From an uncultured bacterium (GTDB lineage: Bacteria; Bacillota; Negativicutes; Acidaminococcales; Acidaminococcaceae), in assembly GCA_905215645.1 (NCBI GenBank), contig CAJMQS010000017.1, forward strand, positions 1-45,373: a DNA stretch of 45,373 nt. The letters run 5' to 3'. How positions within the stretch are numbered: position 1 is the first letter of the stretch; the number at the start of each line of letters is the position of its first letter. Below the pieces are notes generated by a model. It did not search any database. It was not told the origin of the DNA and saw only the letters and a program-made list of their open reading frames with translations. Shown here piece after piece: positions 1 through 6,792 of this stretch. The position numbers and the translations under genes were made by a program.

Positions 1-56
1 GAAGCCAGTAGAGCTGGCTTCCATCGGCGTATGACGTATGACCTATGACGTATGAT
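1..56. repeat. Right half of a heptamer-armed palindromic element
   Basis: A hairpin, GAAGCCAG (1-8) pairing with CTGGCTTC (14-21), is followed by CATCGGC and a 7-bp array: ATGACGT (31-37), ATGACCT (38-44), ATGACGT (45-51), ATGA. Positions 23-55 are the exact reverse complement of 45341-45373 at the other end of the window. The layout matches the right half of the element at 7374-7534, where a GAAGCCAG/CTGGCTT hairpin and a CCATCGGC junction also occur. The left half would lie outside the window. Confidence 0.8.
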
Positions 57-88
57 GGGCTGTTGCTCATGCAACACCCCCTCTTTTT
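57..88 (+). terminator. Hairpin terminator with TTGC/GCAA core
   Basis: GGG-c-TGTTGC pairs with GCAACA-CCC around a TCAT loop, followed by CTCTTTTT. It would end transcription from a gene to the left of the window. The stem core is shared with several other terminators here (7345, 13091, 25767, 26012, 45314). Confidence 0.6.
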
Positions 89-108
89 ATTTATATACGA
101 AAGTATAA

Positions 109-142
109 TTGAAAAATCTGAAAAATGTTGTATCATGTATAG
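109..142 (+). promoter_or_regulatory. Possible promoter of the adhesin gene
   Basis: TTGAAA at 109-114 with TATCAT at 130-135 (15-bp spacing) or TATAGT at 137-142. Neither spacing is ideal. The A/T-rich stretch between the upstream terminator and the gene makes a promoter likely, but the exact boxes are uncertain. Confidence 0.3.
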
Positions 143-193
143 TAAGAAGAAAACTAGAGTCATTACACTATGATACTTGGGGAGGCGAAGGGT

Positions 194-2230
194 ATGCTTA
201 CGCAAAAGAAAAAACAATTTCTGCTTCTGGCCTGTACGGGAATGCTGCTTCAGCTGCCATTGCCGCAGATGGGATGGGCTGCCAATCCGACTGATGAAAT
301 CCACTATTACAGCAATACCTATGCCTTGATCCAGGACGGCAGCAACTATGCCAACGATGGGGCCACTGGGAATTATGCCATGGCCATCGGTGGGGAAGCC
401 AAGGCAGTGGGCAATTGGTCCATCGCCATCGGGAACCTGGCAAAAGCCACAGCCAGTGAATCCGTTGTCCTAGGATACAACACGGATACGGGGACGGACG
501 GGTCTTCCAAAGTGGCCATCGGATACCAAACTACGGCTACCGGTGGCCATAGTACGGCTCTGGGGGCGGAAGCCAAAGCATCCGGTACCAATTCTACGGC
601 CATCGGCCGGACGACACGGGCGGAAGGAGATTCCAGTACGGCCGTCGGTTCCATTGCGGAAGCCAAAGGACAGAGAAGTACAGCTCTAGGGCAGGGCGCC
701 CATGCCTTGGGAACAAAAAGTACGGCTGTGGGGAATGGCGCGCAAGTGAAGGAAGGGACAACGGATGCGGTGGCCTTGGGGGTTACGGCAGTTGCGTCCG
801 CCGATAAAGCGGTGGCGCTGGGGAGTGTCAGTGAAGGCAAGGGAGAAAACGGCGTAGCCGTAGGGTATAATGCCATCAGTGCCCAGAAAGGAGCGGTGGC
901 TCTGGGGTATGGGAGCCAGGCACAGGGACAGAACAGCATGGCCTTAGGTACCAACGCCACGGCTTCGGTGGATAAATCCGTAGCTCTGGGATACTATTCG
1001 AAAACGGAACCGGTGGTGAAGACTTCTTCCGCTTCCATCACCACCGTGGAAAGAAAGCGGCTGTATCTGTCCAGCTTTGCTGGGAAATCTCCGGTGGGGA
1101 CCGTGAGCCTGGGGTGGACGGTAAATGGCAAATCTTCAGATCGGACCTTGACCCATGTAGCAGCAGGACGGATCAGCGAGACAAGCACCGATGCGGTGAA
1201 CGGCAGCCAGCTCTACGCCTTGGGCAGACAGATCAGGAGCGGCTCCAGCATCAGCCTCCAGGCAGGGAAGGGAATCACCATTGAAAAAAGCGGCGATGGA
1301 TATACTATCAGTGCCAGCCTGATCGGGCTGGATACGGAGGAGAACCGGACCCATGTGGTCTATGGAAAAGACCTGGAAGAGCACCATGCCAGTGAAAAAG
1401 AGGCTGGGGAGGCAGCTGGCAGCGGACAGACCGGAGATAGGAACGCCTATTATGTGGAAGTCCATGGGAATCCCCTCCAGCTCCAGGGAGATGAAGGGAC
1501 GGCCCAGATCAACAATGGAGATACCCAGACCATTACCGGGGATGGAATCAATATCCATACAGTGGTGAAACAGAATGGCAGCGATGCAGCAGATGTGCAG
1601 GTGAAACTGGATCCCAATCTGAAAGTGGATTCGGTGACCATCCAGGATGGTGGCCCGGTGCTCAATGGAGAAGGCCTTGCCATGGAAGACCGGAAAATCA
1701 CCGGACTGGCAGAGGGAGAAATCTCACAAACTTCCAAAGAAGCGGTGAACGGCAGCCAGCTGTATCAGGTGAAGCAGGATGTGTGGCAGAATGCGCAAAA
1801 TATCAATCAACTGAACAACCGGGTGAGCAATCTGGATTCCAGGATCAATAAGGTGGGAGCAGGGGCAGCAGCCTTGGCGGCCCTCCATCCCCAAGATTTC
1901 GATCCGGATGACAAATGGGATTTCGCCGCTGGGTTCGGGAACTATCGGGATGCCAACGCGGCAGCCATCGGGGTGTTCTATCGGCCGGACCACAAGACCA
2001 TGGTGTCGGCAGGAGGCACCTTTGGCAACGGGGAAAACATGGTGAACCTGGGCATCAGCCTGAAACTGGGGAAGAGCAGTCCCTATGCGGGGATGAGCCG
2101 CCATGCCCTCATCGGCAAAGTAGAGAGCCAGGCTCGGGAAATCAGTGACTTGCAGCAGCAGACCCAGAGCCAGAACGAAAGAATTGCCCAGCTGGAAAAA
2201 GCTGTGGCGGAATTGCTGGGACACAAATGA
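194..2230 (+). CDS. YadA-like trimeric autotransporter adhesin
   Basis: A 678-residue surface adhesin. The ATG at 194 is chosen because GGGGAGG lies 8 bp upstream; an in-frame ATG at 170 has no ribosome site. A signal peptide ends near GWA-A (about residue 34). Residues about 60-280 are tandem 14-residue Hep/Hag head repeats of the form S-x-A-(I/L/V)-G-x-x-A. Two neck motifs, DAVNGSQLY (about 334) and EAVNGSQLY (about 516), lead into a heptad stalk and a YadA-type membrane anchor (about 555-626) with alternating beta-strand residues ending in LGISLKLG. Such proteins trimerise and their anchor forms a barrel in the outer membrane, so the cell is diderm. Unusually, about 50 further residues follow the barrel and look like a coiled coil. 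Product class is secure; the ligand is unknown. Confidence 0.93.
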   Translation: MLTQKKKQFLLLACTGMLLQLPLPQMGWAANPTDEIHYYSNTYALIQDGSNYANDGATGNYAMAIGGEAKAVGNWSIAIGNLAKATASESVVLGYNTDTGTDGSSKVAIGYQTTATGGHSTALGAEAKASGTNSTAIGRTTRAEGDSSTAVGSIAEAKGQRSTALGQGAHALGTKSTAVGNGAQVKEGTTDAVALGVTAVASADKAVALGSVSEGKGENGVAVGYNAISAQKGAVALGYGSQAQGQNSMALGTNATASVDKSVALGYYSKTEPVVKTSSASITTVERKRLYLSSFAGKSPVGTVSLGWTVNGKSSDRTLTHVAAGRISETSTDAVNGSQLYALGRQIRSGSSISLQAGKGITIEKSGDGYTISASLIGLDTEENRTHVVYGKDLEEHHASEKEAGEAAGSGQTGDRNAYYVEVHGNPLQLQGDEGTAQINNGDTQTITGDGINIHTVVKQNGSDAADVQVKLDPNLKVDSVTIQDGGPVLNGEGLAMEDRKITGLAEGEISQTSKEAVNGSQLYQVKQDVWQNAQNINQLNNRVSNLDSRINKVGAGAAALAALHPQDFDPDDKWDFAAGFGNYRDANAAAIGVFYRPDHKTMVSAGGTFGNGENMVNLGISLKLGKSSPYAGMSRHALIGKVESQAREISDLQQQTQSQNERIAQLEKAVAELLGHK

Positions 2231-2267
2231 AAGTGGGGGAAGCGAGTCATGGATCGCTCCCGCGGCC

Positions 2268-2297
2268 GGGGTGTGAATTTTTTCACACCCCTCTATT
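2268..2297 (+). terminator. Intrinsic terminator of the adhesin gene
   Basis: A perfect 10-bp stem, GGGGTGTGAA (2268-2277) with TTCACACCCC (2282-2291), then TCTATTTAT. It lies 37 bp after the stop codon and overlaps the region where a -35 box for the next gene would be. Confidence 0.8.
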
Positions 2298-2299
2298 TA

Positions 2300-2308
2300 T
2301 GCTATAAT
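2300..2308 (+). promoter_or_regulatory. Extended -10 promoter of the VanZ-family gene
   Basis: TGC-TATAAT (2300-2308) is an extended -10 box placed 28 bp before the ATG. The -35 region falls in the preceding terminator hairpin and shows no good match. Confidence 0.5.
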
Positions 2309-2335
2309 AATACCCATCGAACAGGAGGTGGGGCT

Positions 2336-2782
2336 ATGGGCCGTCGAGTGCTTTGGATGCTGTTGGTACTGCTGTTGGGGTTCATCTGGGGGCACTCTCT
2401 CCAAAATGGTACGGCATCCCAGGCGGAGAGCCAGTCGGTACTCCATTTGGCTCTGGCTCGGTGGGGGAACCTGCCGGGAATGAGCTGTCTGAACTTCTAT
2501 ACCATCCGGAAACTGGCCCATCTCACAGAATTTGCGGCCCTGGGGATGGTCCTTTCCGGGTTGGCAGGACTCTACGGGAAACGGAACTTCTTGTCGGTAC
2601 TTTTCTGGGGAGCCTGTGTGGGAACTGTGGATGAAGGAATCCAGCTCTTCAGTCCAGGCCGCAGTGCCCAGGTGTCGGATGTACTGTTGGATACCTGCGG
2701 AGTGTTGGCCGGGGCCCTGGTGCTGCGCCTGGTGTGCCGGCTGGTGCGGGGAGAACGGACAAAGGAGAGAAGCAGACGATGA
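2336..2782 (+). CDS. VanZ-family membrane protein
   Basis: A 148-residue small membrane protein. The ATG at 2336 follows AGGAGGT by 6 bp; upstream in-frame codons read through the terminator and are rejected. A first hydrophobic helix (residues about 3-20) is followed by a polar segment, then the VanZ-type sequence RKLAHLTEFAALG and two or three more hydrophobic helices, ending in a basic tail. The family is named after a teicoplanin-resistance accessory protein, but most members have no known function. The stop codon overlaps the next start (ATGA), so the two are co-translated. Nothing nearby suggests a glycopeptide-resistance cluster. Confidence 0.75.
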   Translation: MGRRVLWMLLVLLLGFIWGHSLQNGTASQAESQSVLHLALARWGNLPGMSCLNFYTIRKLAHLTEFAALGMVLSGLAGLYGKRNFLSVLFWGACVGTVDEGIQLFSPGRSAQVSDVLLDTCGVLAGALVLRLVCRLVRGERTKERSRR

Positions 2783-3048
2783 CAAGATTGGAACAACTGA
2801 GCCGGGAGCTGGTGGATGTGGTGGTGAACCTAGGGTACCCGTCGGAACTGGGAGAGCTGATGGCCCAGAATCTGGGCACAGAAAGCACTGTGGAACGGAT
2901 GATCCAGTATCTGCTCCATGTCCAGCCCGCCACAGCGGAAGAAATGGTGGACGAGATGCTGGCCATTTGCGACGAACGGGACAAATGGGTCCAAAAGAAA
3001 AAGAATGAGTACTACAACCGGAAGGTGAATGAGTGGATCAATCGGTAA
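2779..3048 (+). CDS. Small conserved-looking protein of unknown function
   Basis: An 89-residue soluble protein, highly charged and predicted mostly helical, starting MTRLEQLSREL. The ATG at 2779 overlaps the VanZ-family stop and has AAAGGAGAG 10 bp upstream, which fixes the start. There is no signal peptide, Cys motif or known domain that I recognise; the C-terminus is Lys/Asn/Tyr-rich. Translational coupling to the upstream membrane protein suggests a shared role, but that is inference. Confidence 0.7.
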   Translation: MTRLEQLSRELVDVVVNLGYPSELGELMAQNLGTESTVERMIQYLLHVQPATAEEMVDEMLAICDERDKWVQKKKNEYYNRKVNEWINR

Positions 3049-3062
3049 AAGGCAACATCCCC

Positions 3063-3091
3063 TTGACAGCTCCTCTTTTTCCGTCTATGAT
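3063..3091 (+). promoter_or_regulatory. Promoter of metQ
   Basis: TTGACA (3063-3068), 17 bp, TATGAT (3086-3091), a near-consensus sigma-A type promoter about 50 bp before the start. The leader is too short for a SAM riboswitch or T-box. Confidence 0.8.
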
Positions 3092-3141
3092 ATACACATC
3101 AATTACTACTAAAATAATATGAATTAAAGGGGAGCGATGAG

Positions 3142-3972
3142 ATGAACGGGAAAAAGAAAGTTTTACTGTTTTTGGCGGGTTTGGCTGCGGCGGCGCTATT
3201 GACAGCCGGCTGCGGCGGCAGTGCCGGAGATAAGAAAAGTGCAGACAGCGGCAAGCCCATCAAAATCGGGGCTACGGCAGGTCCTCATGCAGATGTGGTC
3301 CATGCGGTAGCGGAGGAAGCTAAGAAACAAGGGCTGAAGGTGGAAGTGGTGGAGTTCTCCGACTACATTACCCCGGATAAAGCCCTGGCAGAAGGGGATC
3401 TGGATCTGAACAGCTACCAGCATGCACCCTTCCTGTCCAACTTCAACAAACAGAACGGGACCAAACTGGTGCCCATCGGGAATACCATCCTGATGCGCAT
3501 GGGAATCTACAGCGACAAGATCCATGATCTGAAAGCCGTTCCCGAGGGGGCTACCGTGGCCATCCCCAATGATCCCACCAATGGAGGCAGGGGACTGGTG
3601 CTCCTGGAAAAGGCTGGCTTGATCAAACTGAAGGAAGGGGTAGGGTTCAAAGCTACGGTGAACGATGTGGTGGAAAACCCGAAGCACCTGAAATTCAAGG
3701 AACTGGAAGCCGCTCAGCTGCCTCGGAGCCTGGCCGATGTGGACTTGGCCGTAATCACGATGAACTATGTGATGAGTTCCGGCATGGACGTAAAGAAACA
3801 GGGACTTTTCTGGGAAAAGGATGACGAACCGCTGGCGGTGATGGTGCTGGCTGCCCGGGAAAAAGACAAGGACAAGGCAGAATACAAGAAAATCGCCGAA
3901 ATCTTCCATTCCGAAGCGGTGAAGAAATTCATCGAAGAGAAATTCAAAGGGACGATCGTACCGGCGAAATGA
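3142..3972 (+). CDS. metQ: MetQ/NlpA-type methionine-binding lipoprotein
   Basis: A 276-residue substrate-binding lipoprotein of the NLPA family. The start follows AAAGGGGAG. A lipoprotein signal peptide ends in LTAGC with Cys24 as the lipidated residue. The mature part begins IKIGATAGPHADV and continues with the family pattern of SDYITPDKAL, DLNSYQHAPFL and PNDPTNGGRGL. In known systems it delivers D/L-methionine to the MetN ATPase and MetI permease. Neither partner is beside it: the gene has its own promoter and terminator, so this is an orphan binding protein that must work with a distant MetNI or have another role. Substrate is assigned by family only. Confidence 0.88.
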   Translation: MNGKKKVLLFLAGLAAAALLTAGCGGSAGDKKSADSGKPIKIGATAGPHADVVHAVAEEAKKQGLKVEVVEFSDYITPDKALAEGDLDLNSYQHAPFLSNFNKQNGTKLVPIGNTILMRMGIYSDKIHDLKAVPEGATVAIPNDPTNGGRGLVLLEKAGLIKLKEGVGFKATVNDVVENPKHLKFKELEAAQLPRSLADVDLAVITMNYVMSSGMDVKKQGLFWEKDDEPLAVMVLAAREKDKDKAEYKKIAEIFHSEAVKKFIEEKFKGTIVPAK

Positions 3973-3978
3973 AAGCGG

Positions 3979-4026
3979 GGGCTGTGAAGAAATGAAATCC
4001 TCATTTCTTCACAGCCCTCTAGTTTT
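3979..4026 (+). terminator. Intrinsic terminator of metQ
   Basis: A 17-bp perfect stem, arms 3979-3995 and 4001-4017, with a 5-base loop, followed by TCTAGTTTT. Confidence 0.85.
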
Positions 4027-4027
4027 G

Positions 4028-4140
4028 GTGTCCGTCGTGGCTAGTGTAGTTGGCTACTACATTCCCAAATGGTTAGACGGACACGACAAAGGCGGCAATT
4101 AGCCTAATGAAATACCCCCGGGCTGGCCCCCGGGGGTATT
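4028..4140. other. Unexplained nested hairpins between metQ and tRNA-Leu
   Basis: GTGTCCGTC (4028-4036) pairs with GACGGACAC (4076-4084) and encloses a second hairpin, TGTAGT (4045-4050) with ACTACA (4056-4061). A third, 12-bp perfect stem follows (4111-4122 with 4129-4140, CCCCCGGG core) without a T-run on either strand. No reading frame here looks coding. It could be a small structured RNA, the remains of an element, or a pause site. It is not assigned. Confidence 0.45.
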
Positions 4141-4150
4141 CGTGTAAGTA

Positions 4151-4220
4151 TGCATTTCCTATCTTTTTGGCTGATTCCATTATAGGCCAGAAAGATAGGA
4201 AATGCAATTGACCGCTGACA
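4151..4220. repeat. Truncated copy of the heptamer-armed element
   Basis: A 16-bp perfect hairpin arm pair (4151-4166 with 4191-4206, extended inside by TGGC/GCCA) is followed by two heptamers, ATTGACC (4207-4213) and GCTGACA (4214-4220), directly before a terminator. The same GCTGACA-A(n) junction ends the right arm at 7528-7534 and the remnant at 40982-40988. A left heptamer arm is not visible. Confidence 0.55.
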
Positions 4221-4257
4221 AAAAAAGAGACGGCTGCAAATGCAACAGTCTCTTTTA
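4220..4257 (-). terminator. Terminator of tRNA-Leu
   Basis: On the minus strand AAAGAGAC and GTCTCTTT pair around an imperfect TTGCA/TGCA-containing stem, followed by TTTTTTT. The plus strand has a shorter TTTT, so the hairpin might act both ways. Confidence 0.75.
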
Positions 4258-4266
4258 TCATTTTAA

Positions 4267-4352
4267 TGGTGCCGAAGGCCGGACTCGAACCGGCACGCTT
4301 TGAGGGCGCTTGATTTTGAGTCAAGTGCGTCTGCCAATTCCGCCACTTCGGC
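4267..4352 (-). tRNA. tRNA-Leu (anticodon CAA)
   Basis: An 86-nt class II tRNA including an encoded CCA. The acceptor stem GCCGAAG pairs with CTTCGGC. The anticodon stem CTTGA/TCAAG holds the loop CTCAAAA, giving anticodon CAA for UUG codons. The long variable arm expected of tRNA-Leu is present, and the T arm reads GGTTCGAGTCC. It has its own promoter and terminator. Confidence 0.95.
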
Positions 4353-4379
4353 AAGCGTGATGGATATCACAACAAAATT

Positions 4380-4409
4380 ATTCTAGCATGGCTGGCTTCT
4401 CTTTGTCAA
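4380..4409 (-). promoter_or_regulatory. Promoter of tRNA-Leu
   Basis: On the minus strand TTGACA (4409-4404), 18 bp, TAGAAT (4385-4380), about 27 bp before the mature tRNA 5' end. It lies just after the stop codon of the racemase gene. Confidence 0.75.
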
Positions 4410-4419
4410 GCTGCAGATT

Positions 4420-5232
4420 TTACAAATCCACGTCCAGCACAATTTCTTCTCCCAGCTTGACGGGGCCGCCAATGGCAAGACCGGTGATGCGTCCCTCTTT
4501 CCAATCCGCTTCGATGTCGATCCGGCCGCCGGGCTCCTGGAGCGCGGCCGCCAGGGACCGGTTCTGGCGCAGGGCCAGGGCGGCTGCTACTGCAGCAGAC
4601 CCGCTGCCGCAGCTTTTTTCTCGGTACAGGGTACCAGTGGACGAAACGTATACGATGGGCAGCACCTTCAGGGTGCTGATCTCCACCAGCATCAGCCCGT
4701 AGGCTTCCGGTTCTTTGCCCCGGGAAATTTCCCGCTGGAGAGAATAGAACAGCTGCTCCTGGTCCACTTCCTCCACGTTCAGGGTGAAATAGATATAATG
4801 GGTGATGCCAGGCAGGACCACTTCCTGGCACTCCACACTTTCCCGTTCATAAGAAAGATTGATTTTCTTCATCCCCAGAGGGGGCGCCAGTTGGACACTG
4901 GCTTCGAAAATGCGTTCTCGGATTTTCTTAGCCTTTACGGCAAGAGGAGTGGGGCAGCCGCTGCAGGTGACCTGGAAGGTCCCTTCTTTTTCCCCTGAGA
5001 GAAGGAGACCGTAGGCGCCGGCGGAACGGGTGGCATTGCCACAGAATTCTCCGCCCATCATTTCCACCAGGGGCTGGCCTTCTTTTAAGGAAAGACAGCC
5101 AATCTGTTCCACAGAGGGATCCAGGGACAGGAGCTTCTGGTTCAGGGCTTTGCGGACTTCCGGGGCTACCGGATCCAGTAAAAATAAGGTGATGTTGCCG
5201 CTGGGGTCGGCCTTGATGGTTCGGATTTGCAT
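4420..5232 (-). CDS. DapF-fold amino-acid racemase, CntK-like
   Basis: A 270-residue cofactor-independent racemase/epimerase of the diaminopimelate epimerase fold. The ATG at 5232 follows AAAGGAAG with usable spacing; the TTG at 5238 abuts the ribosome site. The two catalytic cysteines are present: Cys64 in GGEFCGNATRS and Cys208 in EKSCGSGSAA. True DapF carries a CGNG-type first motif and a CGTG-type second one. The versions here, with DPSGN near the start, EQIG and EPGG, are closer to what I recall of CntK, the histidine racemase of staphylopine synthesis. No nicotianamine-synthase-like or opine-dehydrogenase gene is beside it, and it has its own promoter. Fold confidence is high; substrate is open, with D-histidine or another D-amino acid possible. 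Confidence 0.8.
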   Translation of the reverse strand: MQIRTIKADPSGNITLFLLDPVAPEVRKALNQKLLSLDPSVEQIGCLSLKEGQPLVEMMGGEFCGNATRSAGAYGLLLSGEKEGTFQVTCSGCPTPLAVKAKKIRERIFEASVQLAPPLGMKKINLSYERESVECQEVVLPGITHYIYFTLNVEEVDQEQLFYSLQREISRGKEPEAYGLMLVEISTLKVLPIVYVSSTGTLYREKSCGSGSAAVAAALALRQNRSLAAALQEPGGRIDIEADWKEGRITGLAIGGPVKLGEEIVLDVDL

Positions 5233-5306
5233 AGGCAACTTCCTTTCTTCCTACACGATTATATAGCGAATACTTCCAATTCTCTCATAATTGAATCTTA
5301 TATTTT

Positions 5307-5335
5307 ATATTATAGCGATGCACAAGGCTTTAGAC
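5307..5335 (-). promoter_or_regulatory. Promoter of the racemase gene
   Basis: On the minus strand TTGTCT (5335-5330), 17 bp, TATAAT (5312-5307). It leaves a leader of about 70 nt that is A/T-rich. Confidence 0.65.
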
Positions 5336-5394
5336 AAGAGAAAATACTTGACTTTTAGGTAATTTCTGAAAATAAATAATCGATAGGTGTTTTG

Positions 5395-5403
5395 TGTTAG
5401 AAT
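5395..5403 (+). promoter_or_regulatory. Possible extended -10 promoter of the exported-protein gene
   Basis: TGT-TAGAAT at 5395-5403 lies about 48 bp before the TTG start. No good -35 is at the right distance; TTGACT at 5348 is too far away for this box. Confidence 0.35.
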
Positions 5404-5450
5404 AGACATTGCGTCAATTAAATCAATTCGTTTTTATGGAGGGGCAAGCG

Positions 5451-6632
5451 TTGCATTATCGTAAATTTCTCAAACACTGGCTGTGTGCCGGTCTGGCCCT
5501 GCTGTTCCCCTTGGGGGCGCAGGCTTCTGTACAGGATCTTGCCTGGCAGGACGGGATCCCAGCCTACCAGGAAGTCAAGGGGTCCATCACCCACGATGGA
5601 CCGAAACTGATTTTTTCAGACAGTCCGGAAATGGTGGGAAAAACGGGCATCATGTACCGGGATACGGTGGAGGGCCCTGTACGGCTGTTCTTCCATCATG
5701 TGAATGATACCCGCACGGACAAACGGCTGGCGGTGCTCCTGCGCCGGACCACCCTGCGGCCCAGCCAAGTGGCTTTTGGCAGGACCGGCATCTCCCGGCC
5801 CAATGAAGATTGGCTGGAGGCAGGGAAAGAAGCCCAGGAGCGGTATTACAGTTCGGTGCCCAACGGCCGGAAATTCCTGCTGAACGGACCCAGAGACATC
5901 CTGAACAATGGGAAAGGATACATCCTCCATCCCCAGGAACTGGTCACCGGAATCGTGGACCTGACCTTCGACAAGCCGGTGGAAGTGTCCTTTATCATGA
6001 TGCCCGTGGAGGCGGATCCTCGGATCTCTGCGGAAGTGTATTCCATCCTGCCCCCCGATCAAGGGGGCCATGTGCTCCGGGGCACCTTTGAAGGAGCCAA
6101 CGCCCATGTGACCTTGGCGGAATCTTTTGATGCGGATGCCGGGGTGATCTGGGGGATGGAACTGGCCGATGACAGCAAAGACCTTTATCTCCGGGGGAAC
6201 GATGTGACCCGGAATGCCCCAGTGGTGAATTACGGGAACTATGGCGTCATGTATGATGTGAACTTCCGGACCCACGGAAAGAATGCCACCCAGCTGCGGT
6301 TCAATCCTTACGGAGGACCTTACGCCGGGGAAGGGATCCTGGCGGTGGAAGGGGAAACAGCCCGGTATCTGCGGATCCCGGAAAGCAGTCTTTCCTTTGG
6401 CTGGGATCACGACGGGGAGACCATGAAACTGGGGACGGTGCCTCCAGGCAAAAGCGGTTTCTTTTATTTTTCGCCGCCTGGCTCTTCCAACCTGCCGGTG
6501 CGGATTTTCTGGGAAGGGAAGGCCAGGAGCCGGTTGGAGGAAAAATCCGGCAAAGTACGGACAGCGGAACAGATCCTGGCGGAACGGCTGGCCCGAAATG
6601 AACATAAAGGAAATAACACTAAAAGAAAATAA
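5451..6632 (+). CDS. Exported protein of unknown function
   Basis: A 393-residue protein I do not recognise. The TTG at 5451 is chosen because GGAGGGG lies 6 bp upstream and the protein then begins with a clean signal peptide (MHYRKFLKHW..., cleaved near AQA-S at residue 25). The mature part is rich in Gly, Pro and aromatic residues with short alternating polar/hydrophobic stretches, which suggests a beta-rich fold. No Cys pairs, lipobox, SLH or autotransporter motif is seen. The C-terminus is Arg/Lys-rich (EHKGNNTKRK), so it is unlikely to end in an outer-membrane barrel. It is monocistronic; a periplasmic location is inferred. Confidence 0.75.
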   Translation: MHYRKFLKHWLCAGLALLFPLGAQASVQDLAWQDGIPAYQEVKGSITHDGPKLIFSDSPEMVGKTGIMYRDTVEGPVRLFFHHVNDTRTDKRLAVLLRRTTLRPSQVAFGRTGISRPNEDWLEAGKEAQERYYSSVPNGRKFLLNGPRDILNNGKGYILHPQELVTGIVDLTFDKPVEVSFIMMPVEADPRISAEVYSILPPDQGGHVLRGTFEGANAHVTLAESFDADAGVIWGMELADDSKDLYLRGNDVTRNAPVVNYGNYGVMYDVNFRTHGKNATQLRFNPYGGPYAGEGILAVEGETARYLRIPESSLSFGWDHDGETMKLGTVPPGKSGFFYFSPPGSSNLPVRIFWEGKARSRLEEKSGKVRTAEQILAERLARNEHKGNNTKRK

Positions 6633-6645
6633 TTATTAAAAAGAC

Positions 6646-6674
6646 TTGACTATTTTCTAAGTTTGTTGTACCAT
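6646..6674 (+). promoter_or_regulatory. Promoter of rubrerythrin
   Basis: TTGACT (6646-6651), 17 bp, TACCAT (6669-6674). The leader of about 110 nt contains a CCCC-TAT-GGGG mini-hairpin and no riboswitch class I recognise. Confidence 0.65.
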
Positions 6675-6792
6675 AAGGATGTCAAGAAAAGCAAACAACA
6701 TCTGAAGGGAAACCAAGAGCCGTGCGTGCGCTGCACAGCCGTTCCCACACAGAGGCCCCTATGGGGGAAAAGAAAAAGAGGAGGATTTGACA

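Noticed and set aside
2336..2782. Teicoplanin-resistance gene vanZ
   Set aside because: Only the family resemblance is present; there are no vanHAX or regulator genes, and most VanZ-family proteins are not resistance factors.
4028..4084. A second, degenerate tRNA next to tRNA-Leu
   Set aside because: A GGTTAGA-like string occurs, but no cloverleaf with acceptor, anticodon and T arms can be formed.
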